In this document: piece by piece, positions 17,578 to 26,678 of the stretch
How positions within the stretch are numbered: position 1 is the stretch's first letter
Layout: each line of letters begins with the position of its first letter
Source of the DNA: an uncultured Chloroflexota bacterium
GTDB lineage: Bacteria > Chloroflexota > Anaerolineae > Promineifilales > Promineifilaceae
Length of the DNA stretch: 39,203 nucleotides
Direction: 5' to 3'
Assembly: GCA_900696625.1 (NCBI GenBank)
Contig: CAADGU010000435.1
Coordinates: 1-39,203, forward strand
The notes under the pieces: model-generated
Seen by the model: the letters and a program-made list of their open reading frames with translations, nothing else
Database searches by the model: none
Told to the model about the DNA's origin: nothing
Position numbers and translations under genes: made by a program

Positions 17578-20013
17578 GTGAATTTCTGGCCGCAGCTTAT
17601 CACCTCTTTAACTGAACCACCGGGTAACATCATCTATCACCTGGTGACGCTCTTTGCCCTGCAAGCCGTTTTTGCCATTTCCCTTAGCCAATGGCTGCGC
17701 AACCGGCAAGACAACGACGCCTGGCGGCATCTGGCAGCCGCCGGTTTTTTGATTGCCGGGCGGGTGCTGCTGCTGGCGCTGGCGCTGCTGCTGGCAGAAG
17801 ACGCCAGCCGCGCCGCAATTTATCTACCACCGTTGGAGCAGGCGTTGAATGGGGTTACGGCCGTTCTCCTGGTCTGGGCGCTCACACCACCCGCCGGCAA
17901 ACAACCCCACCTGGGTAGTGTGCTGCTGCTGCTCAGCCTGCTCATCATCGCCCTGCTGACCATCACCTTTATCATCACCTGGCAATCGCTGGCGGTTGCC
18001 GGCGCCGTCTATACCGAGACGCCGCAGGCGCTGGTCTGGTTTGGGCTGCAAGTGGCAGTTTATGGCGTCGGCCTGGCGCTGGCGCTGGCGAACCGGCGCA
18101 CCCGCTCAGGGCTATCACCATTCATCATGGCCGTGCTGCTGGCAACGGCCGTGGCCGCCCTTCTCATCACCCTGGGAATCAATCCCAACGGCGAACAACT
18201 ACTTTTCTGGCTGCGCCTGGGGTATTTGGTGGCCTTTCCTCTGTGGGCGGTGCTGGTTTATCGCCAATCGCTGGCCCCCCTGGTGGCCGCGCAGCAAGCC
18301 AACCGCCCCGCCGTGCGCCAGTTGACCGATTCGTTGGCCCTGTCTACGGCCGTGCTGCAAACAATAGACACCGAAAACCGCACCTACCAGGCCGTGACCC
18401 TCATCCAGCAAATGATAGACGCCGCTTTTGTGGGCGTGGGCATTTTCTCACCGGATAACCGGCAAATTTTGCACCTGACCAGCAACCTGCCCCAGGCCGG
18501 TACCGATGCCCCCAAAAGCTGGCAGATCGATCTGGTGGAATGGCCGCCATTCCGCACCGCCATCCGCAAAAAAGCGGGCGTGGAACTGCTGCCTGACGGC
18601 CAGGGAATGCGGCCCTTGCAGATTTTGTATGAAGCCATTCAGGTGGGGCCTTATGGGGCCATGTTGGTGGAACCACTGTTTGTGGGCGAAGAGGCCGTGG
18701 GGATGCTGCTGCTGGCCAAGCCAGACGGCCGTCTGCGGTGGAGCGCACGCGAAAAAGCGATTACCCCGGCGCTGGCTGCTTTTGTGGCTCAGGCATTGAT
18801 GAACACCTATCAGCGCCCCACCACCGCCCCACCACCACCGGCCACAAACTTACCGGTTGGGGGGGATACGGCCGTCAGTGGTCGCCTCATTGCCCTGGAA
18901 ACGGAACGTGACCGGCTGGCAGCCGAACTAGACACCACCGCCAACCGGGCCGCGCAGGCCGAAGCCCGCGCTGTGGTCGCCCTGAAACGCGCCCACGATC
19001 TGGCACAACTATTGGAAGAGATGGAGCGCGTCAGCCGCGATGAACGCATCAGCACCCTGGAACAAGAGATCGCCACCCTGCGCGAATCCCTCATTGAAGC
19101 CGAAGACGCCATGGCCCTGGCTGCGGCCAGCGAAAGCGAACTCAGCACCGAGTGGATCATGCTAACGATTACCCGTTATTCCGGCCAGCTTGAAGAAGCG
19201 CAGGCGCGCATTGCCATGCTGGAAACCACGCTGGAACAACAGGAACAAGGGACAGCCACAGAACTACTGGTAGCCCTCATCCAGGAATTACGCACCCCCA
19301 TGACTTCGATTGGCGGTTTCACCGATTTGCTATTGGGGGAAACAATGGGCATTCTGGGCACACGCCAGCGCGACTTGCTGCAGCGGATTCAGGCCAATAC
19401 CCGGCGGATGGGCAGTTTGCTAGATCAGATGTTGCAACTGTCATCCAACCGGGAAACACCGGCGCCGGCCCATGAAGAAACGTTGGATGTGCGCGAGGTG
19501 ATTGAAACGGCCGTGACCGGCATCATGTCTCAAGTACGCGATAAAAACTTGCGGCTGGACATGGAAATTCCACCATCGCTGCCCCCGTTGACCATCAAAC
19601 GCACCGATTTGCAGCAAATGTTGGCCCATTTATTAAACAATGCTTGCCAGGTGACCGGGAACAACGGCCATATCTCCATCACCGCCCAGGCCGCCGCCAT
19701 CCACCCGCCCACCCACGCCAACGAGTGGCTCCGTTTTCTGCAAGTGAACGTGTCGGACAGTGGCAGCGGCATTGACGCTGACGACCTCGGCGCCGTTTTT
19801 GTGGCCCATCACCGCGCCGATGCGCCGCTGATCAAGGGATTGGGTGATACCGGCGCGGGGCTGGCCATGGCCCACAATCTGGCCCAGGCCAATGGCGGCC
19901 GTATTTGGGTAGAAAGTACGCCCGGCGAGGGCAGCACCTTTTCACTGCTCTTTCCGCTGCCCACCCCAGACGGGGAAACGGCCGTACCTGCCAATGGTGA
20001 CGGCCGTTTGTGA
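17578..20013 (+). CDS. Membrane histidine-kinase-like protein lacking the phospho-acceptor histidine
   Basis: The 811-residue protein begins with about seven hydrophobic helices (residues 15-235). A GAF-like region (about 265-415) and a Thr/Pro linker follow, then a long coiled coil (about 440-560; LETERDRLAAELDTTANRAAQAEARAVVALKRA and onward). Next is a HisKA-like segment and a HATPase_c domain with LLNNACQV (N box), DSGSGID (G1) and GDTGAGLAMAHNLAQANGG (G2). In the HisKA motif the usual HELRTP reads QELRTP; codon CAG at 19282-19284 gives Gln569. Autophosphorylation on the normal site is therefore impossible, although the ATP-binding half looks intact. It may be a pseudokinase scaffold or may signal by another route. 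The start is GTG 17578, probably leaderless. Confidence 0.85.
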   Translation: MNFWPQLITSLTEPPGNIIYHLVTLFALQAVFAISLSQWLRNRQDNDAWRHLAAAGFLIAGRVLLLALALLLAEDASRAAIYLPPLEQALNGVTAVLLVWALTPPAGKQPHLGSVLLLLSLLIIALLTITFIITWQSLAVAGAVYTETPQALVWFGLQVAVYGVGLALALANRRTRSGLSPFIMAVLLATAVAALLITLGINPNGEQLLFWLRLGYLVAFPLWAVLVYRQSLAPLVAAQQANRPAVRQLTDSLALSTAVLQTIDTENRTYQAVTLIQQMIDAAFVGVGIFSPDNRQILHLTSNLPQAGTDAPKSWQIDLVEWPPFRTAIRKKAGVELLPDGQGMRPLQILYEAIQVGPYGAMLVEPLFVGEEAVGMLLLAKPDGRLRWSAREKAITPALAAFVAQALMNTYQRPTTAPPPPATNLPVGGDTAVSGRLIALETERDRLAAELDTTANRAAQAEARAVVALKRAHDLAQLLEEMERVSRDERISTLEQEIATLRESLIEAEDAMALAAASESELSTEWIMLTITRYSGQLEEAQARIAMLETTLEQQEQGTATELLVALIQELRTPMTSIGGFTDLLLGETMGILGTRQRDLLQRIQANTRRMGSLLDQMLQLSSNRETPAPAHEETLDVREVIETAVTGIMSQVRDKNLRLDMEIPPSLPPLTIKRTDLQQMLAHLLNNACQVTGNNGHISITAQAAAIHPPTHANEWLRFLQVNVSDSGSGIDADDLGAVFVAHHRADAPLIKGLGDTGAGLAMAHNLAQANGGRIWVESTPGEGSTFSLLFPLPTPDGETAVPANGDGRL

Positions 20014-20048
20014 ATACACACATCGGGAAATATTATTGAGAGAATGGG

Positions 20049-20354
20049 ATGAACACTTTAATAGCTGAAATGCAGATGGTTAAGGCTACCGATGTTGTTG
20101 TCAATGATGATACCTTAACGGTTGAGTTAGCTGACGGCCGTACTGTTTCTGTTCCCCTGGCCTGGTATCCACGTTTGTGGCATGGGTCGCCAGCAGAACG
20201 CAACCAATGGGAATGGATTGGTGATGGCGAAGGTATTCATTGGCCCGATCTAGATGAAGACATCAGCGTAGAGGGGTTGATTCTCGGTCGCCGTTCCGGC
20301 GAAAGCCAGCGATCTTTGCAACGCTGGCTAGAAAGTCGAAACCAACCTGGGTAA
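20049..20354 (+). CDS. DUF2442 domain protein
   Basis: The 101-residue protein matches DUF2442: VVVNDDTLTVELADGRTVSVPLAWYPRLWHGSPAERNQW, then GIHWPDLDEDISVEGLI. The family is small, cytosolic and of unknown function; members often sit beside a DUF4160 gene, sometimes described as toxin-antitoxin-like, but none is visible here. The stop codon shares one base with the next start (TAATG at 20352-20356), so translation is probably coupled to the LysM protein. The ribosome binding site is weak (GAGAGAATGGG). Confidence 0.85.
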   Translation: MNTLIAEMQMVKATDVVVNDDTLTVELADGRTVSVPLAWYPRLWHGSPAERNQWEWIGDGEGIHWPDLDEDISVEGLILGRRSGESQRSLQRWLESRNQPG

Positions 20355-21370
20355 TGGAACTGGAAACGCAAGAATCAGGGCGGTGGCAGTGGAATTTGCT
20401 CATTACCTTTGGGGTGGTGGGAACAGTGCTGCTGGCGCTGCTGCTGGCGCAACTGGACCGTGCGCCGCAGCCAATACCACCATCCCCCCCTGTTCTCATT
20501 GCCGACGTGACCATCATCGCCCCCAGCCAAACGCCGCTGCCCGCTATCCCTCTGGTCAGCGCCACGCCGACCACCACGCCCTTTCCCACCCCCATCCCCA
20601 CCACCACATCACCACTGCCGGAGGAGTGCGGCGCTATTCCCGTGGGGTGGGTACCAACCACCGTGCGCCCCGGCGAAAACTTGATGACGTTGGCTGTCCG
20701 CTCCGGCACATCAGAAGCGGCCATTATCCGCGCCAACTGCCTGCGCCAGGAAATGCTGCTGCCGGGGTTGATCATTTACCTGCCGCCAGCGCCGCCCACG
20801 CGCCAGCCTTGCGGCCCACCGGCCTTTTGGGCGCAATATGTGGTGCAATCGGGTGATACTATGTTTTCACTAGCGCTGCGTCACGGCACCACCGTTTACG
20901 CCATCATCAACGCCAACTGCCTGAGCAGCAGTGATTTGCGGGCGGGGCAGGTAATCTTTTTACCACCGCTGCGCATCACGGCCACGCCGCTGCCGCCTTC
21001 CCCGGAAATACCCTCGGCTACCCCCTGGCCGCCCACCAGCACACCGTTCCCGCCCACGAACACGCCGGTTCCGCCTACCGATACGCCGGCGCCACCGACA
21101 ACCACGCCATCGGCAACGGCTACCGCTACGGCCACCAATACAGCGACGGCCGTACCCCCCACCATCACCCCCAGCCAGACACCACTGCCGCCAACACCGA
21201 CAGAGACGGCAACGGCCGTGCCCCCTACCGACACGCCCACCTCACTACCGCCGACAGACACACCACTACCACCAACGGACACGCCGGTTCCCCCCACCGA
21301 CACCCCCATACCCCCAACAGACACGCCCGTTCCGCCTACCGATACACCAGCCCCGTCCCCAACTCCTTAG
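20354..21370 (+). CDS. Membrane-anchored LysM protein with PPTDTPx tail repeats
   Basis: The 338-residue protein has a short cytoplasmic N terminus, one transmembrane helix at about 14-33 and a Thr/Pro linker. It carries two LysM-type domains at about 100-145 (TTVRPGENLMTLAVRSGTS...LPGLIIYLPP) and 161-205 (YVVQSGDTMFSLALRHGTT...LRAGQVIFLPP). Each holds an unusual shared ANCL cysteine motif, and a further Cys lies near the start of each domain, so disulfides are possible. LysM domains bind peptidoglycan or related glycans. The C-terminal third is low complexity and ends with six tandem heptapeptides PPTDTPx, encoded by a 21-base repeat. It overlaps the DUF2442 stop codon by one base. Confidence 0.87.
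   Translation: MELETQESGRWQWNLLITFGVVGTVLLALLLAQLDRAPQPIPPSPPVLIADVTIIAPSQTPLPAIPLVSATPTTTPFPTPIPTTTSPLPEECGAIPVGWVPTTVRPGENLMTLAVRSGTSEAAIIRANCLRQEMLLPGLIIYLPPAPPTRQPCGPPAFWAQYVVQSGDTMFSLALRHGTTVYAIINANCLSSSDLRAGQVIFLPPLRITATPLPPSPEIPSATPWPPTSTPFPPTNTPVPPTDTPAPPTTTPSATATATATNTATAVPPTITPSQTPLPPTPTETATAVPPTDTPTSLPPTDTPLPPTDTPVPPTDTPIPPTDTPVPPTDTPAPSPTP
21225..21360 (+). repeat. 21-base tandem repeat encoding PPTDTPx
   Basis: Six consecutive units encode Pro-Pro-Thr-Asp-Thr-Pro plus one variable residue (one unit is extended by two residues). The units differ at synonymous positions, so this is not a very recent expansion. Confidence 0.8.
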
Positions 21371-21376
21371 AAGATC

Positions 21377-21429
21377 GGAGATTAGAGATTAGAGATTGAA
21401 AATTCACCAATCTCCAATCTCTAATCTCC
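21377..21429. repeat. Spacer hairpin (GAGATTAGAGATT word) overlapping a stop codon
   Basis: Bases 21377-21390 pair with 21416-21429 and, after one mismatch, 21392-21398 pair with 21408-21414 (21 bp in total, 9-base loop). It lies between convergent genes. The stop codon of the minus-strand lipoprotein (21421-21423) is inside the right arm. Confidence 0.82.
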
Positions 21430-22317
21430 AGTGAGGGCAAAAGTCTCCGCAATCTCGGCAAACAGATCGGTGTACTCTTCGGCCATTCCCGCCTGTGCCG
21501 CAAAAGTTAAAACATACCCCTTCTTGCCATCCAGCAGCAAATACTGTTGGAGGTATACCTGGTCTGGTTGACCCAACACATTGACCAACTGGGTGGTGTA
21601 GGCAAACCGGGCGGCGCTCCGTCCGGCTATGGTCACTTCATCCATAGAAAATGAACCGGCCTCCGCCATACTCTGTACCTGCGCTTCGTTAATGCTTAAC
21701 CAACTGTCGAATGGGAGCTGCACCGGCAATTCCAGCGCCAATATGTTCAACGAAGTCGGCGTGGTCAGGGCGATTACGTCTGGGTCCAAATCCAGCGCCA
21801 TGAGCCGGATGCCGCTGGCGGCCATCGCCTGCATCGCGTCGCCGCTCAACATGCTCAAGATGCCCTCATTTTGGGCGCCTACCTCGCCCATCAGATCGGC
21901 CAAAAAAGTGGGGTCAGGCCGCAAGGCTAACCAGTTTGGCGGCAAAGCCACCGAAAAACCGGCGTCTGCCAGCGTATATTGCGTCCAACCATTCTCCCAT
22001 TCGGCCGTATCGAACCCGCTAAAGTCAAAAGGCGGCACGGCTGTAGCCGTTTCCGTTGCTGTTGGTTCCGGCGTAGGTGTATCGGTAGGTGTGGACGTTG
22101 GGGTAGGCGTATCCGTTGCTGTTGGTTCCGGTGTGGGTGTATCGGTGGGGGACGGCGTGGCGGTGGCTGTTGGCTGCGGCGTCGCCGTTGGCGGTCTGGC
22201 CGTTTCCGTAGCGGCAATGGCCGCTACCACCGTCGCCTCCATATCCGGCTCAGCCCCGCAGGCCGCCAATAGTAAAGCCATACCGCTGACAAATAAGAAA
22301 ATCCTCAACCATTTCAT
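21421..22317 (-). CDS. Lipoprotein with Thr/Pro-rich linker and a PsbP-like C-terminal domain
   Basis: The protein has about 298 residues. It begins with a lipoprotein signal, MKWLRIFLFVSGMALLLAACG, with lipobox LAAC. A linker of TPTPEPTAT units (about residues 45-90) leads to a globular domain starting WTQYTLADAGFSVALPPNWLALRPDP. That type of opening is seen in PsbP/DUF1795-like domains; the match is suggestive only. The protein should be tethered to the outer face of the membrane. ATG 22317 is supported by AGGAGG at 22329-22334 on the minus strand; an upstream start at 22353 would precede the ribosome binding site. It is convergent with the LysM gene. Confidence 0.82.
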   Translation of the reverse strand: MKWLRIFLFVSGMALLLAACGAEPDMEATVVAAIAATETARPPTATPQPTATATPSPTDTPTPEPTATDTPTPTSTPTDTPTPEPTATETATAVPPFDFSGFDTAEWENGWTQYTLADAGFSVALPPNWLALRPDPTFLADLMGEVGAQNEGILSMLSGDAMQAMAASGIRLMALDLDPDVIALTTPTSLNILALELPVQLPFDSWLSINEAQVQSMAEAGSFSMDEVTIAGRSAARFAYTTQLVNVLGQPDQVYLQQYLLLDGKKGYVLTFAAQAGMAEEYTDLFAEIAETFALTGD

Positions 22318-22351
22318 TGCAAAAAACCTCCTGAGATTTGAAATCCCCTGC

Positions 22352-22357
22352 ATTATA
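22352..22357 (-). promoter_or_regulatory. Putative -10 box for the minus-strand lipoprotein
   Basis: On the minus strand the bases read TATAAT, 35 bases before ATG 22317. The -35 region is poor. Confidence 0.4.
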
Positions 22358-22400
22358 CCCGCACAATTCTAAAGCGAAGATGGGCGCTTCGATTTTCAAC

Positions 22401-22428
22401 TTGGAGTTGAGAGTGCCTGTGTTATAAT
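22401..22428 (+). promoter_or_regulatory. Putative promoter for the glycosyltransferase cluster
   Basis: TTGGAG at 22401-22406 and TATAAT at 22423-22428 are 16 bases apart. The -10 context CCTGTGTTATAAT is identical over 13 bases to that at 17559-17571. Confidence 0.5.
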
Positions 22429-22456
22429 CGCCTGCTGATTTTTAACCGTTCATAGT

Positions 22457-22539
22457 GGGCGATGAATCGCCCTGTACGTGCAGGCGATCAATCGCCTGCA
22501 CCAAACTTTTTTGGGAGAAGGTTGGCTGACGCCAACCTT
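22457..22539 (+). repeat. Three tandem hairpins in the glycosyltransferase leader
   Basis: GGGCGAT (22457-22463) pairs with 22466-22472. An 11-bp arm at 22478-22488 pairs with 22491-22501. AAGGTTGGC (22518-22526) pairs with GCCAACCTT (22531-22539) and runs into TTT. The last resembles a weak terminator or attenuator and ends 9 bases before ATG 22549. The first two share the GGGCGAT word with the hairpin before fabI. Confidence 0.65.
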
Positions 22540-22548
22540 TTATGTGTA

Positions 22549-23298
22549 ATGAAGTTATCGGTGATTATTTGCTGCCATAACGAAGCAGCCACGATCCAAC
22601 AAGTTATCCACAAAACAAAAGCTGTGAATCTTGGCCCTGGATGGGAACGAGAAATCATTGTGGTGGACAACTTTTCCACAGATGGTACCCGTGATATTTT
22701 GCGTGAGATAGATGATCCCGCCGTGCGCATCATTTTTCACGAGCGAAACATGGGCAAAGGGATGTCTATCCGCACCGGCATTACCCACATGACCGGCGAT
22801 TACATGATTATTCAAGACGCTGATAAAGAGTATGATCCGGCTGAACACCCTAAATTCTGCCGAAAGGTGGAAGAGACAGGCGCAGCGGCTGTTTACGGCT
22901 CACGCATCTTGGGTGGGCATGTGAAATATGAATACAAACATGCCTACCTCGGTGTGCGGGTGTGGACATTTGCTACCAATTTGTTATTTGGCAGCCACTT
23001 AACTGATGTGGGCACTGGTACCAAAATGGTGCGCGGTGATATTGCCAAGTCGCTGAATCTAACGCTGACCGGTTTCAATCTGGAATTTGAACTGACTGAC
23101 AAAGTATTATTAGCCGGTTACGATATTCTTGAGGTAGATATTGATTATGATCCCCGCACTTATGCTGAAGGCAAGAAAATTACCGTCAAGGATGGGCTGA
23201 CCATTCTCTTCACCATGCTGCGCGACCGTCTGGGGCTGACGCCGGTGCTGAAGCCGGATACGGCCGTGAAAACAAAAGAGGCTATTCAAAACACATAA
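22549..23298 (+). CDS. Family 2 glycosyltransferase (polyprenyl-phosphate sugar transferase type)
   Basis: The 249-residue GT-A enzyme has SVIICCHNEAATIQQVI at the N terminus, the nucleotide-binding EIIVVDNFSTDGTRDIL at about 35-51 and the DxD-type metal motif QDADKEYDP at 89-97. The GSRILGG and DVGTGTKM blocks are like those of DPM1/polyprenyl-phosphate mannosyl- or glucosyltransferases. It has no C-terminal membrane domain, so it should be a soluble or peripheral enzyme that charges a lipid carrier; donor and acceptor are inference. ATG 22549 opens the conserved domain; an in-frame codon at 22462 would translate the leader hairpins. The ribosome binding site is poor. Confidence 0.87.
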   Translation: MKLSVIICCHNEAATIQQVIHKTKAVNLGPGWEREIIVVDNFSTDGTRDILREIDDPAVRIIFHERNMGKGMSIRTGITHMTGDYMIIQDADKEYDPAEHPKFCRKVEETGAAAVYGSRILGGHVKYEYKHAYLGVRVWTFATNLLFGSHLTDVGTGTKMVRGDIAKSLNLTLTGFNLEFELTDKVLLAGYDILEVDIDYDPRTYAEGKKITVKDGLTILFTMLRDRLGLTPVLKPDTAVKTKEAIQNT

Positions 23299-23308
23299 GG
23301 AGAGAGTG

Positions 23309-23365
23309 GTAATTGAGTAATTGCGTAATTACCCAATTACGCAATTACTCAATTACCCAATTACG
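23309..23365 (+). repeat. Octamer-built perfect 22-bp hairpin before the PfkB kinase
   Basis: Three iterated GTAATTGn octamers at 23309-23330 pair without mismatch with 23335-23356 around the loop ACCC. One further related word follows directly up to the ATG at 23366. No Shine-Dalgarno sequence separates it from the start codon. Confidence 0.85.
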
Positions 23366-24322
23366 ATGAAGATCGTCATCACCGGTTCCATTGCTTTTGA
23401 TTATCTGATGCACTTTCCGGGGCGGTTCACCGACTCGCTGCTGGCCGACCAATTGCACACCGTTAGCCTCAGCTTTCTGGTGGACACGCTCAAGCGGCAG
23501 CGCGGCGGCACCGCGCCCAACATTGCCTACACGATGGGGCTGCTGGGCGGACGGCCGTTGATCATGGCCACCGCCGGGCACGATTTTGGCGACTACCGGG
23601 GCTGGCTGGAACAGCACGGTGTAGACGCCTCCGCCATCATCGAAATCCCCGATGTGTTCACCGCCTCCTTCTTTGTGAACACCGACCAGGAGCAAAACCA
23701 GATCGCCAGCTTTTACATCGGCGCGATGGCCTACGCCGCCACCCTTTCCTTCAAACAGTATGCTCCTACCGCTGACCTGGCCATCATCTCGCCCAACGCC
23801 CCAGACGCTATGAGCCAATACGCCGACGAATGTCGGGAACTGGGCATTCCCTTCATTTACGACCCCAGCCAGCAAGCCGCCCGCTTCAACGGCGAACAGC
23901 TATTACACGGGCTGGAAAGGTGCGCCATGCTCTCCGTCAACGAATACGAATACCAGTTGATTCAGGAGAAAACGGGGCTGAATGAAACGCAAATCATGGA
24001 TCGCATTGGCGCGCTGCTGGTGACAAAGGCCAAAGAGGGGGCACGGCTGGTGGCTGGCGGCGTGGAGTATCACATCCCCAGCGTACCGCCGCAGCAAATT
24101 GTAGACCCCACCGGCGCGGGGGACGCTTTCCGCGCCGGGCTGATGCGCAGCATGGAGCTGGGTCTTCCCTGGGAAGTAGCCGGCCGCGTGGGCGCATTGG
24201 CCGCCACGTATGTTTTAGAAAATCTGGGCACGCAGGCCCATTTTTACACCCCCACCCAATTTGTGGCCCGTTACCGGCAGCATTTTGATGATGAAGGGGT
24301 GTTGGATATTTTGCTTTCCTAA
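23366..24322 (+). CDS. PfkB-family kinase, probably adenosine kinase
   Basis: The 318-residue protein has the ribokinase fold. It shows an N-terminal VITGSIAFDYLM, the substrate-side GGTAPNIAYTMGLLG motif and the C-terminal PfkB signature DPTGAGDAFRAGL, with catalytic Asp253. The gene lies directly upstream of ahcY (24 bases), so the best substrate guess is adenosine, the by-product of S-adenosylhomocysteine hydrolysis; removing it pulls the reversible AhcY reaction forward. A fructokinase or other ribokinase cannot be excluded from sequence. ATG 23366 is chosen because the upstream in-frame region is only the spacer hairpin. The C terminus is complete. Confidence 0.85.
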   Translation: MKIVITGSIAFDYLMHFPGRFTDSLLADQLHTVSLSFLVDTLKRQRGGTAPNIAYTMGLLGGRPLIMATAGHDFGDYRGWLEQHGVDASAIIEIPDVFTASFFVNTDQEQNQIASFYIGAMAYAATLSFKQYAPTADLAIISPNAPDAMSQYADECRELGIPFIYDPSQQAARFNGEQLLHGLERCAMLSVNEYEYQLIQEKTGLNETQIMDRIGALLVTKAKEGARLVAGGVEYHIPSVPPQQIVDPTGAGDAFRAGLMRSMELGLPWEVAGRVGALAATYVLENLGTQAHFYTPTQFVARYRQHFDDEGVLDILLS

Positions 24323-25606
<1,284 letters not shown>

Positions 25607-25635
25607 TGAAGATGAGCAGGTGAAGGGGTGAGAGG

Positions 25636-25683
25636 GTGAGCAGGTGAACTGACAATCATCCCTTTACCTGTTCACCTGCTCAC
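25636..25683 (+). repeat. Heptamer-type spacer hairpin (word GGTGAGCA)
   Basis: Bases 25636-25649 pair perfectly with 25670-25683 (14 bp, 20-base loop). It is preceded by related GGTGA words from 25615. The right arm ends 6 bases before ATG 25690, leaving no room for a ribosome binding site. Confidence 0.78.
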
Positions 25684-25689
25684 TTGCTC

Positions 25690-26319
25690 ATGCACACCCC
25701 CCGCGACTTCCATAAAGACGACCACACCGGGCGCGTGAAGGCGGCGCGGTTGTTTTCCAATATCGTCAGCCCGCCGGTGATGTTTGCCGTGATTGGGCTG
25801 GCCTTTGCCCTGACGGAAGAACCAAACCTGACGGGGTTGGCCTGGGCGGTGTTTTATGGGCTGCTGGTTTCATTAGCGCCCATTCTGGTGGTGCTTTATC
25901 TGCTGCGCACCGGGCGGATTAAAGAACTGCACATGAGCAACACGGGGGAGCGGCATATTCCGTATGTCACGGCCGTTGCTTCCGCTCTGCTCGCCTTCCT
26001 GGTCATCTCCTGGCTGGATGGCCCCGAACTGCTGCGCTGCCTGGCGCTGCTCAACACGATCAACCTGACGGCTTTGGGGCTGATCAACACCCGCTACCTC
26101 ATCAGTATTCACGCCACCGGCATCATGGCTACCTTTTTGTTAACCGGCGTCGTTTATAGCTGGACACTGGCCTGGGTAGTAGTCTTTCCGCTGCTGGTAG
26201 GTGTCTGTTATGTGCGTCTTTACCTCAAACGCCATACCTGGACGCAAGTCATCACCGGCTTGTTATTGGGCTTAGTCACTGTCTGGCTGATGCAGACGAT
26301 ATTTGGCTGTTTTGTGTAG
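25690..26319 (+). CDS. PAP2-superfamily-like membrane protein
   Basis: The protein has about 209 residues and five or six hydrophobic helices. The C-terminal half holds a partial PAP2 pattern: YLISIHATGIMATFLLTG (in place of the usual SGH block), and then RLYLKRHTWTQVITGLLLG, resembling the R-x5-H-x-x-x-Q/D core. The classical upstream KxxxxxxRP motif is not clear, although KAARLFSNIVSPP may be a remnant. A lipid-phosphate phosphatase role is therefore possible but not secure. The start is taken as ATG 25690; a TTG two codons earlier is an alternative. A palindromic element begins 8 bases after the stop. Confidence 0.65.
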   Translation: MHTPRDFHKDDHTGRVKAARLFSNIVSPPVMFAVIGLAFALTEEPNLTGLAWAVFYGLLVSLAPILVVLYLLRTGRIKELHMSNTGERHIPYVTAVASALLAFLVISWLDGPELLRCLALLNTINLTALGLINTRYLISIHATGIMATFLLTGVVYSWTLAWVVVFPLLVGVCYVRLYLKRHTWTQVITGLLLGLVTVWLMQTIFGCFV

Positions 26320-26326
26320 CCGATCA

Positions 26327-26389
26327 AGTGCCAGGCAAGGGGCAACACCATTTGGATAACCAGAGCCTATACGCCCCTTGCCTGGCACT
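26327..26389. repeat. 63-bp palindromic element, copy 4
   Basis: It starts AGTGCCAGGCAAGGGGC and ends GCCCCTTGCCTGGCACT, with TAACCAGAGCC in the middle as in copy 1. It fills the spacer between the PAP2-like gene and the acyl carrier protein gene. Both copies 1 and 4 follow ATCA. Confidence 0.88.
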
Positions 26390-26405
26390 GCTATGTGGAG
26401 GAATC

Positions 26406-26654
26406 ATGGACGAAAAAACAATCCGCGAAAAATTGCGAACTTTCATTACCCACGAATTGATCCGCGACCCGCATTATGATTTGCAAAACGACGAAGGGAT
26501 TATTACCAACGGCTTGATGGACAGCTTCTCCCTGGCCGAGTTTGGCGTTTATGTGGAACAGGAATTCAACGTCTACATCCCGGACGCCGACCTGACGGTA
26601 TCCAAAATGGACACCCTCAACCAGATGGTAGCCCGCGTCATGCGTGACTTGTAA
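26406..26654 (+). CDS. Stand-alone acyl carrier protein
   Basis: The 82-residue acidic helical protein has the phosphopantetheine attachment serine in GLMDSFSLAEFGVYVEQEF (Ser40). The DSF rather than DSL sequence suggests a specialised carrier rather than the main fatty-acid AcpP. GGAGG lies 7 bases before ATG 26406. No synthase, ligase or thioesterase is adjacent, so its partner is unknown. Candidates nearby would be indirect (FabI is 17 kb away). The stop codon TAA lies inside the left arm of the terminator hairpin shared with ychF. Confidence 0.83.
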   Translation: MDEKTIREKLRTFITHELIRDPHYDLQNDEGIITNGLMDSFSLAEFGVYVEQEFNVYIPDADLTVSKMDTLNQMVARVMRDL

Positions 26655-26678
26655 GAGGCAGTTTCCACTGCCTCTTAC
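26651..26678. terminator. Bidirectional hairpin whose arms hold both stop codons
   Basis: Bases 26651-26661 pair with 26668-26678 (11 bp, 6-base loop). The TAA of the acyl carrier protein (26652-26654) and the stop of ychF (26675-26677, minus strand) are both in the stem. There is no T-run. Confidence 0.7.

Noticed and set aside
20900-21330. Val/Gly-rich minus-strand frame opposite the LysM tail
   Set aside because: It is the complement of the Pro/Thr-rich repeat region; the low-complexity peptide is an artefact of the repeat.
23309-23365. Hairpin read as an intrinsic terminator between the glycosyltransferase and PfkB genes
   Set aside because: There is no T-run, the stem is AT-rich and it abuts the next start codon, so it does not look like a terminator.
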